From NCBI RefSeq assembly GCF_013114625.1, contig NZ_VTXD01000017.1:1-64000 (forward strand): 64,000 nt of DNA. The letters run 5' to 3'. Of this stretch, positions 27,501 through 34,716 are shown piece by piece. The notes beneath the pieces are model-generated. The model made no database searches. It was not told the DNA's origin and worked only from the letters and a program-made list of their open reading frames with translations. The DNA is from Vibrio sp. 99-70-13A1. GTDB lineage: Bacteria; Pseudomonadota; Gammaproteobacteria; Enterobacterales; Vibrionaceae. Position numbers and translations under genes: made by a program. How positions within the stretch are numbered: the stretch's first letter is position 1; each line of letters starts with the position of its first letter.

Positions 27501-28821
27501 TTACTATTGGGGAACTCCCAAAGGCATTCACAGGGCAAGTTTCGTCAATAAAAAACAGCTATTTGATTACCGTCGCTATGATCTTTGGCTTAATCGACCT
27601 GATATTATTTTAGAACGCTTGGGCTATTCAGATAAAAGCCAAATCAAAATGTGGCGGAGTATAGTGAAAGCTCGTCAAAACAGAAGTCCCGGTTTTAAAC
27701 CTGAATTGAATTTTAAAGACACTAAAGACTTTCAATTTACAGTTACAGGTGAGGCAAGTTTTAAACAACAAGATGATGTGACATTAGAGTGGACGATGTC
27801 AGAAGACTTTAATGGGCAATTACACGTTCTAGTCAATGAAACGCCTGTATTTGGTTCAAAAGGGCAACCCATTTCAGGAGCGTTAGGAAGTCTACACATT
27901 GAACTCTCTTCAGGATTGAATACGATACGCCTTTTTGCCGAGGATGAAGCGGGTAATAAAACAAGAAGCCAAACAGTAAGCTATTTCCGGTCTCAAATAA
28001 AACGTAAACCTGACCTCTATATAGTAAGTGTCGGTGTTTCTAAATATCAGCATCAAGAACTTAATTTAGACTATGCACGCAAAGATGCAGAAGACATGCT
28101 GTCACTATTCCAAAACAGCCAAGCTTTCAACAAAGTAAACAATTTGTCACTTCACGATGAAAACGTAACTCGTGAATCAATGGAACAAGTCAAACAATTT
28201 GTGAGTCAGGCGAAAGCAGATGACCGCTTAGTGGTTTTCTTCGCTGGTCATGGATTTCTAGATAAACAGGAAAAGTACTATTTTGCAGCACATGATGTTA
28301 CCCCTGATAATCCAGAGGTTAGGGGGATAAGTTATCAGACTATTAGTGATGTTATTGATGCTTCTCCATCTCGTTACAAGTTATTGATGCTGGATACATG
28401 CCATTCTGGTGAGGTGAACGCATTTGCTTCTAGCAACACTTCAAAGCTTGCAGAAGGGGTTGTCAGTCGAGGTTTTAAAGTGAAGGCTAGAAAGCCAACC
28501 CAGCAGGACGGATTGAACCAGTCATACCAAAAGCTACAAACGGCATTTGTGGATTTACGAGCATCAACGGGAGCGGTTGTCATTAGTGCTTCAGGAGGTT
28601 ACGAATTTGCTCTTGAAAAAAGCAATATTGGTAATGGAGTGTTTACTTCTGCCGTTATAAAAGGGCTATCTGATCAAGCTGCAGACTTAAATAACGATGG
28701 AATTATTCAAACATCCGAACTTCGAGAATTCACTTATTCTGAAGTGAAAAGGCTAACTGATGGGCAGCAGCAGCCCACGACAAGAAGCTATAATTTAGAC
28801 ACGGATTTTGCACTTTATTAG
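24532..28821 (+). CDS. Exported beta-propeller (WD40-like) protein with C-terminal caspase (C14) domain
   Basis: Protein of up to 1,429 residues ending in a caspase-fold peptidase. Residues 1-62 are an odd basic/hydrophobic leader in which YKALM occurs twice; a normal signal peptide starts only at Met62 (MYSLLFLSSFPAFSEQ), so the true start may be 24715. A beta-rich domain lies at about 75-300, then WD40-like propeller blades to about 940, best seen in RAHNGQVTAM...SASAMGEIKFW. An Ig-like domain covers about 1065-1155. The C14 domain (about 1160-1429) opens DLYIVSVGVSKYQ and has His1240 in FFAGHGF and Cys1290 in LDTCHSGE, an intact dyad. An EF-hand-like DLNNDGIIQ segment lies near 1390. It ends the operon. 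Confidence 0.87.
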   Translation: MIKMNRYGMLKHRFTIHYKALMHEPLLSKVLMCKEFTLNEFVFKGLVFKKLVYKEITYKALMYSLLFLSSFPAFSEQTITIPHFQLEVGDSMLTMHSRKTTLRERDGSHKRYHDVREEGFVRFVLRQKPQTNEQQRWKVNYLENFKGSGQYLNMSYENRRLMGSSAVALLQDNHWQLIEEDPGDEIYDGYTDDDRQHFIKAVNAGNFYDVMSTIISSHSYTRDKTYPVDEKYTRGLGGKSTVRLADVTEKWGKPVAEFVIDIETFKGKETLTPCRYQLTVLKDDGRITDITFSCDLKLVQEPNWVSGFIVERLSYSYGNRSISEFSPEPVLNVHPQGEVTAIQFIPETNLLAYLSKGRDSNSSNWLTFWDLTQRKTLYSSPASGDQLKFDAEGSTLSVVSDDRFIENYVSISDKFRPFGQVVDFDLERGIKSATSFGHYTLTLNEKDEIELFNSGYNSKQTLLELKKTASQLTARNDGRVLVVSDDGHTSLYKLNVSHESCKGGRDFTQSWCSKPDVTFEIEQEAITLGQLFTGDSQSNPRLDYLELHPSLPKAIYCSSEYERCGLLDYEQKSIIEINTKRLSFSRDHDLLISRNGQYNYQGEWEFGYESPWSLVENKAQALDDDKKILFAGGEKIIGNNFEPVIELIDKDEGIVLDQIHSQVDPIADIFHYGSSLYLVSHDYLAGKTEIKEVNLDTLEVISEKLQFIANEISIDNDVMLIRSQAVNLLISMEGNFPPVHLPRKIVDLHWIKNGLLYLSDDNALYKYSLLDGMEHLVHQFSEAVYEVVSLNKNGTDYVVRAAGGRLLLPNHAKELKVGYVNAPYSALISNGIEDGFIATGLIEMGDFYNASIPLISRFNAKGEKVDTFEANWGTTTAQLVTDNKQLWLGDEKGSITVRNMASGTITESFRAHNGQVTAMLELDNNLIVSASAMGEIKFWRSDRVGLLPIHQRMSTSFPLLEHDIANRQGKLALTMVVDSSGEIVLSTPEGYYWGTPKGIHRASFVNKKQLFDYRRYDLWLNRPDIILERLGYSDKSQIKMWRSIVKARQNRSPGFKPELNFKDTKDFQFTVTGEASFKQQDDVTLEWTMSEDFNGQLHVLVNETPVFGSKGQPISGALGSLHIELSSGLNTIRLFAEDEAGNKTRSQTVSYFRSQIKRKPDLYIVSVGVSKYQHQELNLDYARKDAEDMLSLFQNSQAFNKVNNLSLHDENVTRESMEQVKQFVSQAKADDRLVVFFAGHGFLDKQEKYYFAAHDVTPDNPEVRGISYQTISDVIDASPSRYKLLMLDTCHSGEVNAFASSNTSKLAEGVVSRGFKVKARKPTQQDGLNQSYQKLQTAFVDLRASTGAVVISASGGYEFALEKSNIGNGVFTSAVIKGLSDQAADLNNDGIIQTSELREFTYSEVKRLTDGQQQPTTRSYNLDTDFALY

Positions 28822-29095
28822 CGTAGCGACTGCGATGCCAGTCTGAGGCAATACCTAAAGTCGAACGCCTTTTTGATTAACGCTAACAGCAGCGAATTAG
28901 TTCCACTGACCAAACAGCCCATCGTCTAGCTATCGCAATTATTTGATTTCACTTTATACTATGCGACTAGATGACATGCTCTATGACTTGTATGTCACAT
29001 GCTGTTACATTGCATGAAGGCATAAGGCTTTACATATTGGGCTGGGCAAAGAACAATCCCAGAAAATACCCCTACAAAATAATGTACTTGGAATT

Positions 29096-29791
29096 ATGAA
29101 TAATACTAGTAACAAAAAATCGAACCCATTGTTCGAGATTCTTTTTAACGTTTTTCTACCTTCATTTATCCTAATGAAGTTCAGTGGTGATGAGCACCTA
29201 GGTACGGGTTTAGCTCTTATCGTCGCATTAGCATTTCCGATTGCTTATGGTGGTATGGAGTTAATCAAAAACAAGAAGTTTAATTTTATTGCGGCTCTTG
29301 GTTTTGTTAGCGTGTTACTGACGGGCGGAATTGGTTTATTCGAGTTAGATACTCGCTGGCTTGCATTGAAAGAAGCATTAATTCCTGGCTTGATTGGTTT
29401 AGCGGTTCTGGGGTCTACCTTCACTCGTTACCCATTTATTCAGAAAGTTATCTTTACACCAGCTCTTCTAAATATTTCTCTTATCCAGGAAAAATTGAGA
29501 CAGTCAGGTTCAACGGAACGTTTTGAACGCTGCTTAATGACATCAAATTATCTATTTGCCAGTACTTTTGCTTTCTCTTCAGCAATGAACTATTTCCTTG
29601 CGACTTGGATTGTCACCAGCCCATCAGGTACTGCTGCTTTTAATGAAGAACTTGGTAAGTTGACTCTTTATAGTTACCCTGCAATTGCCATTCCGAGTAT
29701 GTTGATGATGTTGGGGATTTTCTATTACATTTGGCGTCAAGTACGTGCAATGACATCGCTAGAAACAGAACAAATCTTTATTACAAAGTAG
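29096..29791 (+). CDS. VC0807-like integral membrane protein
   Basis: Integral membrane protein of 231 residues with about six hydrophobic helices; the family is known from Vibrio cholerae VC0807 and has no assigned function. It starts NNTSNKKSNPLFEILFNVFLPS and has the ALAFPIAYGGMELIKNKKFN and GLFELDTRWLALKEALIPG segments I associate with the family, plus FERCLMTSNYLFASTFAFSSAMNYFLA towards the C-terminus. It is a single-gene unit closed by a strong terminator. The ATG is preceded by TTGGA. Family match is by recall and function is unknown. Confidence 0.78.
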   Translation: MNNTSNKKSNPLFEILFNVFLPSFILMKFSGDEHLGTGLALIVALAFPIAYGGMELIKNKKFNFIAALGFVSVLLTGGIGLFELDTRWLALKEALIPGLIGLAVLGSTFTRYPFIQKVIFTPALLNISLIQEKLRQSGSTERFERCLMTSNYLFASTFAFSSAMNYFLATWIVTSPSGTAAFNEELGKLTLYSYPAIAIPSMLMMLGIFYYIWRQVRAMTSLETEQIFITK

Positions 29792-29806
29792 TTTTAAAGT
29801 CTTCAT

Positions 29807-29840
29807 AAAAAGCCCAGCAGAGATGCTGGGCTTTTTGTTT
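29807..29840 (+). terminator. Rho-independent terminator
   Basis: A 9-bp stem AGCCCAGCA (29811-29819) / TGCTGGGCT (29824-29832) with A-run before and T-run after, close behind the VC0807-like gene. Confidence 0.9.
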
Positions 29841-29911
29841 TTACAGAATAGGCAGTGTAGTTATTTTCAGAAATACCTTTGGGGGAGGTAAAGATATTTT
29901 CCATACGCAAA

Positions 29912-30151
29912 CTACTTACTTGGCTGTTGTAATACTTCAAGTGCCAAACTTACTGCTTTATCTATACTTTCTCCGCCTGATAACTTACCTGAACTAAATG
30001 GACCCAATACGCTAGCGTACAGAGTTAGTTGTTTATTAAATGGTAGGCTTAATTGCTCATATAAAGCTTGGCGGATTTGGGCATGTTGTTCAGGAGCATG
30101 AACAGAAAGCCCTTTTAACGTGTCATAAATCAAAGTAGTGGTTGCGTTCAT
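29912..30151 (-). CDS. Small conserved-looking hypothetical protein
   Basis: I do not recognise this protein of about 79 residues. The frame is open to 30265, but a start at Met 30151 (MNATTTLIYDTLKGLSVHAPE) gives a compact soluble product. It has two amphipathic helices, including AQIRQALYEQLSLPFNKQL, and ends in DKAVSLALEVLQQPSK. No membrane segment or signal is visible. The ribosome site is weak (ACGG). It is convergent with the VC0807-like gene and stands alone. Confidence 0.55.
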   Translation of the reverse strand: MNATTTLIYDTLKGLSVHAPEQHAQIRQALYEQLSLPFNKQLTLYASVLGPFSSGKLSGGESIDKAVSLALEVLQQPSK

Positions 30152-30488
30152 TGTTACCGTAATCGTTTGCTTGGGGGATGTTAATTTTATAATCACTCGA
30201 TACCATTTTACTGTGATATATGTCATACAATAGTGCAAATGTGTTTTTGAATGAAAAACTACCACTTTTTATACCTTAACAGAGTTACCTCACTATCTTA
30301 TTGCTCTCCTAAACCCCTCTTGGAAATACATCTGTTTCTAACGCTTAACCCCTGAATAACGCCTAGTCTCTAAATATTGAATGTGTACGTCCATTTGACA
30401 TAAGTAGAACAAGTATTCTACCATGCGTGTAGAATACTTGTTCTACCAGCGAGTGGTGAACCACAAAGGTTAGATATTAAGGAACGTT
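30152..30488. other. Intergenic regulatory region ahead of the TetR gene
   Basis: No gene is seen. The right end carries a TTGACA hexamer at 30395-30400 that abuts a duplicated 18-bp operator (30404-30446) and then an AAGGA ribosome site for the TetR gene. Confidence 0.6.
30404..30446. promoter_or_regulatory. Duplicated palindromic operator for the TetR regulator
   Basis: GTAGAACAAGTATTCTAC (30404-30421) is followed after 7 bases by its exact reverse complement GTAGAATACTTGTTCTAC (30429-30446). Each half is itself a palindrome of the form GTAGAA-N6-TTCTAC. The site lies 42 bases upstream of the TetR start, so autoregulation is likely. Confidence 0.8.
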
Positions 30489-31007
30489 ATGCTTAGAGAA
30501 CAACTTGCAGCCAGTCTAGAGGAAGCATTTAGCCAATGGGGCTTTGCAGAACCTAGCGTGGCACAGCTTAAAACAGCCTGTAATGTCAGCCTTCGAACGC
30601 TGTATAAATATTTTCCATCTAAAGAAGCGATGATCGTAGGTGCATTAGAGTTCAGGCATCAACGTTACCTACAACTGTTACGAGACAATGCTCCCGAGCA
30701 AGGTAAAGAAGCCATCTTTTTTATATTTGATCAGCTTGAAATGTGGATGGAACAGTTTGCTCCTCATGGGTGCTTGTCTATGAATGCTATTTCGGCTTTT
30801 CCAGATAATGAACTTATTAATTTAGCGGTAAAAGAACACAAAAAAGAAGTCCAGCTTTTACTCGGAGAGCAAAGCCAACAACCCGATTTATCGGTCGCCT
30901 TACTTCTATTGCATGAAGGGGTGTCGAGCGCATGGCCTATTGTCGGTAAAGAATCCGTAATATCAGCTAAATCTGTCGCATTACAATTACTCCATACACC
31001 TAAGTAG
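30489..31007 (+). CDS. TetR/AcrR family transcriptional regulator
   Basis: One-component repressor of 172 residues. The N-terminal helix-turn-helix reads FAEPSVAQLKTACNVSLRTLYKYFPSKEAMI (about residues 18-48), with the TLYKYFPSKE signature of TetR proteins. The C-terminal ligand domain is all-helical, with little resemblance I can name. AAGGA lies six bases before the ATG. Two matched palindromes lie just upstream, and an oxidoreductase gene follows after about 50 bases on the same strand, so this regulator likely controls itself and that enzyme. The inducer is unknown; quinones or reactive electrophiles would fit the neighbour. Confidence 0.88.
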   Translation: MLREQLAASLEEAFSQWGFAEPSVAQLKTACNVSLRTLYKYFPSKEAMIVGALEFRHQRYLQLLRDNAPEQGKEAIFFIFDQLEMWMEQFAPHGCLSMNAISAFPDNELINLAVKEHKKEVQLLLGEQSQQPDLSVALLLLHEGVSSAWPIVGKESVISAKSVALQLLHTPK

Positions 31008-31061
31008 CGTTTACTGAATACAGCTAAGTAGTGTTTAAGACTATATTTGAAGGAAACAATG

Positions 31062-32111
31062 ATGAATACCGTACCAAGTGAAATGAAAGGGTTGCAGCTT
31101 GTAGGGCATGGCGGGCCAGAAATGTTGGATTTTAACGAGCTGATTCCAGTACCTCAACCCAGTAAAAATGATGTCTTGGTGCGAGTTACTGCGGCAGGTG
31201 TAAACAACACCGACATTAACACGCGTATTGGCTGGTATTCAAAAAGTGACGACAGTGATGACGCAAGTTGGTCTGGTGAAGCTTTAAAATTCCCACGTAT
31301 TCAAGGGGCAGATGTGTGCGGAATAATCGCGGCTGTTGGATCAAACGTTAGCAAAGAGCGGATTGGTGAAAGGGTATTAATTGAACCTTGCTTAAGAGAA
31401 GTGAATAGCAAAGAGTTAGAATCCCCTTGGTATTACGGTTCAGAGTGCGATGGCGGATTCGCAGAATATACCGTTATTGCTAGCCAGCATGCGTTTGCTA
31501 TTGATAGCGATTTGACTGATTCAGAACTCGCTTCATTTCCTTGTTCTTATTCAACAGCCGAGAATATGCTTACAAGATCTGTCGTGACAGCAAAAGATAC
31601 GGTTTTGATTTCTGGTGCTTCTGGTGGTGTTGGCTCTGCGGCTATCCAACTTGCTAAGGCGCGCGGTGCATATGTTATTGCAATCACTAGTCCAAGTAAG
31701 AATCAGCAAATTTTGGATCTTGGAGCGGATAAAGTAATCCCTCGTAATGCAAACTTGGTGGAGGCATTAGGCGAAAATAGCGTTAATGTTGTGGTTGATC
31801 TTGTTGCAGGTGACCAATGGCCACAGTTTTTACAAGTCCTAAAGCCAGGCAGTCGTTATGCCGTTTCGGGTGCAATTGCAGGACCTCTTGTGGAGTTAGA
31901 TGTAAGAACACTCTATTTAAAAGATTTAAGCTTCTTTGGCTGTACAGTGTTGGAACCTGAAGTTTTCCCAAATGTAGTCAAGTGTATTGAAGAGAAAAAG
32001 ATCAAACCAATTGTGGCTCAAACTTTCCCATTGCAGGAAGTTGCAGCTGCACAAGATACGTTTTTGAAAAAAGATCATGTTGGTAAAATTGTACTGACTG
32101 TTTCTCAATAA
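31062..32111 (+). CDS. Zinc-type alcohol dehydrogenase-like / quinone oxidoreductase (MDR family)
   Basis: NAD(P)H-dependent medium-chain oxidoreductase of about 349 residues. The N-terminal GroES-like domain shows VLVRVTAAGVNNTDINTR and GADVCGIIAAVG; the Rossmann nucleotide site reads LISGASGGVGSAAIQLAKARG (about residues 184-204). The structural and catalytic zinc cysteines of classical alcohol dehydrogenases are not evident, which points to the quinone-reductase branch. Two adjacent ATG codons occur at 31059 and 31062; AAGGAA spacing favours 31062, though either is possible. It follows the TetR gene and ends before a hairpin terminator. A role in removing quinones or enals is inferred. Confidence 0.88.
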   Translation: MNTVPSEMKGLQLVGHGGPEMLDFNELIPVPQPSKNDVLVRVTAAGVNNTDINTRIGWYSKSDDSDDASWSGEALKFPRIQGADVCGIIAAVGSNVSKERIGERVLIEPCLREVNSKELESPWYYGSECDGGFAEYTVIASQHAFAIDSDLTDSELASFPCSYSTAENMLTRSVVTAKDTVLISGASGGVGSAAIQLAKARGAYVIAITSPSKNQQILDLGADKVIPRNANLVEALGENSVNVVVDLVAGDQWPQFLQVLKPGSRYAVSGAIAGPLVELDVRTLYLKDLSFFGCTVLEPEVFPNVVKCIEEKKIKPIVAQTFPLQEVAAAQDTFLKKDHVGKIVLTVSQ

Positions 32112-32170
32112 CGTTTGGATTGTTCGTTAAATTTAATAATAATCATATGGTTATATTCAATTGTTAAGTG

Positions 32171-32207
32171 AAAAAGGTCATTGCTTTAAACGAGCCGTGA
32201 CCTTTTT
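32171..32207 (+). terminator. Rho-independent terminator
   Basis: AAAAAGGTCA (32171-32180) pairs exactly with TGACCTTTTT (32198-32207), giving a stem that ends in a T-run, downstream of the oxidoreductase gene. Confidence 0.8.
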
Positions 32208-32228
32208 TATATCTAATAGGCATTTTAA

Positions 32229-32309
32229 TTGTGTGCAATTTACTTGTGTGATATTTAGTTTGCGATTAGTATTGTTTTAAAGATTGGTTGTGCGCAATTT
32301 AATTTGTGT
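32229..32309. promoter_or_regulatory. Pair of direct repeats upstream of ohr, possible peroxide-regulator sites
   Basis: TTGTGTGCAATTTA plus TTGTGT (32229-32249) recurs as TTGTGCGCAATTTA plus TTGTGT (32288-32309), 59 bases apart. The repeats occupy the promoter region of the ohr gene, so they are good candidates for operator sites of an OhrR-like or other oxidant-sensing regulator. Confidence 0.5.
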
Positions 32310-32351
32310 TCTTTAGCTAATCACCAATTAAAAATATAAGGAAAACGCATC

Positions 32352-32774
32352 ATGCAAGCACTTTACACAACATCAGCAACAGCTTTAGCGGGTCGCAATG
32401 GTCAAGTATCAACAGATGACAATAAACTATCTTTAGACTTGAGTTACCCAAAAGAAATGGGTGGCACAGGCGAGGCGACAAATCCTGAGCAACTGTTTGC
32501 CGCGGGTTACTCTGCATGTTTTTCAAATGCAATTTTGCACGTAGCGCGTGAAACTAAAGTAGCAATTAAGGCTGCACCAACGACTGCAACTGTTGCAATT
32601 GGTCCTAATGACAATGGTGGTTTTGCTTTGGCTGTGAGCCTATCTGTAGAATTAGAGCTTGATCAAGAAGACGCAGTTCAACTTGTAAAAACGGCACATC
32701 AAGTATGCCCATATTCAAATGCGGTACGTGGCAACATTGATGTAAAACTTACAGTGAACGGTGTTGCGTTATAA
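32352..32774 (+). CDS. ohr: Organic hydroperoxide resistance protein, Ohr subfamily of OsmC
   Basis: Thiol peroxidase of 140 residues that reduces organic and fatty-acid hydroperoxides, acting as a dimer in the cytoplasm. The two catalytic cysteines are present: Cys56 in AGYSACFSNA and Cys119 in HQVCPYSNAVRGN. GRNGQV (14-19) and NPEQLFA (44-50) supply the active-site Arg and Glu. Length and ends match the family exactly. An AAGGA precedes the ATG. It is monocistronic, bounded by hairpins on both sides, with two direct repeats in its promoter. No OhrR gene adjoins it, so the regulator is elsewhere. Confidence 0.93.
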   Translation: MQALYTTSATALAGRNGQVSTDDNKLSLDLSYPKEMGGTGEATNPEQLFAAGYSACFSNAILHVARETKVAIKAAPTTATVAIGPNDNGGFALAVSLSVELELDQEDAVQLVKTAHQVCPYSNAVRGNIDVKLTVNGVAL

Positions 32775-33097
32775 TCTCAGTATGTAAAGCCTATTGATTT
32801 TAAGTGATAGGCAGCTGACTGAAATCTGATTACGACGTTTAGACAAATTTTAAAGGCTCATACTGAACGACTCTTTTGAGTTAAAACAGTATGAGCCTTT
32901 TTGTGTTCGTAAACCTTTGGTTAATCAGTACAAATAAGAAACAGTTAAAGATGAAAGATCTGATAAAGAGAAATATATCGACTGATTTTAGTAGGAGGCA
33001 TCGCTAAGTAAGTAGATAGTGGTAACATTATTCCTTAGGATTATCGAATACACAGTTATTATCTTTCTCGTATTCCCTCAACTTAAGAGATTCAGCT
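32775..33097. other. Intergenic region with strong terminator, no gene
   Basis: The left part holds the ohr terminator (32852-32902). The right part shows no supported reading frame and presumably holds the promoter of the RNase H gene. Confidence 0.6.
32852..32902 (+). terminator. Terminator of ohr with long perfect stem
   Basis: AAAGGCTCATACTG (32852-32865) pairs exactly with CAGTATGAGCCTTT (32887-32900), a 14-bp stem ending in T residues; a small inner stem (ACTC/GAGT) lies in the loop. Confidence 0.85.
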
Positions 33098-33865
33098 TTG
33101 GCTAAAAAATATTATGTAGTTTGGAAAGGTCGTAAGACGGGCATTTTTGATACTTGGGCGCAGTGCCAATCGCAAGTAAACGCGTTTGCGGGAGCAAAGT
33201 TTAAATCTTTCCCAACCTTAGCTGAAGCTGAAAGCGCATTTGGAAATAAAGCTGGCGATGCGAATGGTTCTGCTCCCACAAGTAAACCTAAGTCATCAAG
33301 TAAGCCCAAGAAACCTAAGCTCACTCAGACACAAATTGAGAGCATGCCGCTAGATGTGAAAATCTTTACCGATGGGGCGAGCGAACCAAACCCTGGTGAA
33401 GCGGGTTCTGGTATCGCTATTTATCAAAATAATACATTGACTGAACTGTGGTATGGAATCTATCAAGAGATGGGCACTAATAACACGGCTGAGTTGAATG
33501 GGCTATACCAAGCCTTGTTAATTGCAAAAGATAAGATTAATCAAAATTTGAGTGTGGGAATTTTTTGCGATTCTATGTATTCAATTCAATGTATTACTCA
33601 ATGGGCCGCAGGGTGGCAAAAGAAAGGTTGGGTAAAAGCAGGGGGCGAGATTAAGAACTTAGATTTAATTAAAATGATGTTTTCACTTTACCAAGAACTA
33701 GAAAAATCTATCGAAATTCATCATGTGAATGGTCATGTAGGTATTGAAGGTAATGAATTGGCGGATCGCATGTCTATCATCGCAATTGAGTCAAAAGAAC
33801 AAGATCTAAGTTTGTACCGTGAAACCATGGATATTGCAGAAATTCTCGCATCACGTAGAGGCTAG
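33098..33865 (+). CDS. Ribonuclease HI with N-terminal viroplasmin-type hybrid-binding domain
   Basis: Endonuclease of 255 residues that cuts RNA in RNA-DNA hybrids. Residues 1-50 (KKYYVVWKGRKTGIFDTW) form the caulimovirus viroplasmin/hybrid-binding domain; a Lys/Pro/Ser-rich linker runs to about 80; the catalytic domain follows. The metal-binding acids are all present: Asp92 (TDGASEPNPG), Glu132 (TAELNG), Asp158 (FCDSM) and Asp223 (ELADRM), with His213 in HHVNGHVG. It starts with TTG: no ATG is in frame upstream and AAGAGA precedes it. The RsuA-like gene begins five bases after its stop, so the two form an RNA-related operon. It is a domain type different from the plain RnhA that vibrios also carry. 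Confidence 0.9.
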   Translation: MAKKYYVVWKGRKTGIFDTWAQCQSQVNAFAGAKFKSFPTLAEAESAFGNKAGDANGSAPTSKPKSSSKPKKPKLTQTQIESMPLDVKIFTDGASEPNPGEAGSGIAIYQNNTLTELWYGIYQEMGTNNTAELNGLYQALLIAKDKINQNLSVGIFCDSMYSIQCITQWAAGWQKKGWVKAGGEIKNLDLIKMMFSLYQELEKSIEIHHVNGHVGIEGNELADRMSIIAIESKEQDLSLYRETMDIAEILASRRG

Positions 33866-33870
33866 CAAGG

Positions 33871-34563
33871 ATGCGTTTAGATAAGTTCATCTGTAAAAGC
33901 ACGGACCTTACAAAAGAAGAAGCCTTAATTTCCATCAACAAAGGTGAAGTTGCCGTAAACGAAGTGGTTTGTTTGGATGAATCAAAACAAGTTCACAAAA
34001 ATAATACCGTAACTCAGAATGGAAATGTTCTTATTGTCCGCCCGTTTCGATATATCTTGATGAATAAACCATCGGGAACGATTTGTTCAAATGTCGATGA
34101 AGCATACCCATCACTTTTTAACTATGTAGACGTAGATAACTCATCAGAGCTTCATATTGCCGGTAGGTTAGATGCGGATACAACTGGCTTGGTGTTAATC
34201 ACGGATGATGGACATTGGTCTTTTAATATCACAGTACCGACTAAGCAATGCCATAAAGTATATCGAGTAGGGTTAACTCGTCCTATTGCTGAAGATGTAG
34301 CTGAAAAATTTAAGCATGGAATTAAGCTACAAGGTGAAAATCACCTGACTCGCCCAGCGATTTTAGAAGTTGTGGGACCGAAAGAAGTACTTTTAACGAT
34401 TACTGAAGGCAAGTTTCATCAAGTTAAGCGTATGTTTGCTGCCGCTGGAAATCGTGTCGCTTCTTTGCATAGAGAAAAGATTGGTCAAGTTGAATTAGAT
34501 GTTGAAGTTGGTCAATGGCGTTACCTGACGAGTGAAGAAGTCGCTTCATTTATTCAAAACTAG
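33871..34563 (+). CDS. RsuA-family 16S rRNA pseudouridine synthase
   Basis: Enzyme of 230 residues that isomerises uridine to pseudouridine in ribosomal RNA. An N-terminal S4 RNA-binding domain (MRLDKFICKSTDLTKEEALISINKG) is followed by the synthase domain with ILMNKPSGTICS and GRLDADTTGL, in which Asp101 is the catalytic residue. KVYRVGLTRPI and GKFHQVKRMFAAAGNRVASL complete the RsuA/RluE/RluF signature. The family normally modifies U516 of 16S rRNA (RsuA), but paralogues target other positions. It is translated with the RNase HI gene. A long perfect hairpin ends the unit. Confidence 0.9.
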   Translation: MRLDKFICKSTDLTKEEALISINKGEVAVNEVVCLDESKQVHKNNTVTQNGNVLIVRPFRYILMNKPSGTICSNVDEAYPSLFNYVDVDNSSELHIAGRLDADTTGLVLITDDGHWSFNITVPTKQCHKVYRVGLTRPIAEDVAEKFKHGIKLQGENHLTRPAILEVVGPKEVLLTITEGKFHQVKRMFAAAGNRVASLHREKIGQVELDVEVGQWRYLTSEEVASFIQN

Positions 34564-34583
34564 ATTTTCTACTGCTCGTATTG

Positions 34584-34624
34584 AACAAACTCTTCTGAAT
34601 CACGGGCATTCAGAAGAGTTTGTT
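34584..34624. terminator. Terminator with 17-bp perfect stem
   Basis: The arms at 34584-34600 and 34608-34624 are exact reverse complements around a 7-base loop (core ACTCTTCTGAAT / ATTCAGAAGAGT). It ends the RNase H-RsuA unit and could also act on the convergent transporter transcript. Confidence 0.8.
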
Positions 34625-34716
34625 TAAGCTTAAGCTCATCTTCAAAAAAACAAGTATTATAAAATCCATTCTCGCAAACCTTATTCTCTTAGAGTTCAGT
34701 CTCATAAAGCTTCGTC

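Noticed and set aside
8861..28821. The cluster as a type III-E CRISPR (TPR-CHAT) locus
   Set aside because: There is no CRISPR array and no Cas protein in the window, and the CHAT protein is exported.
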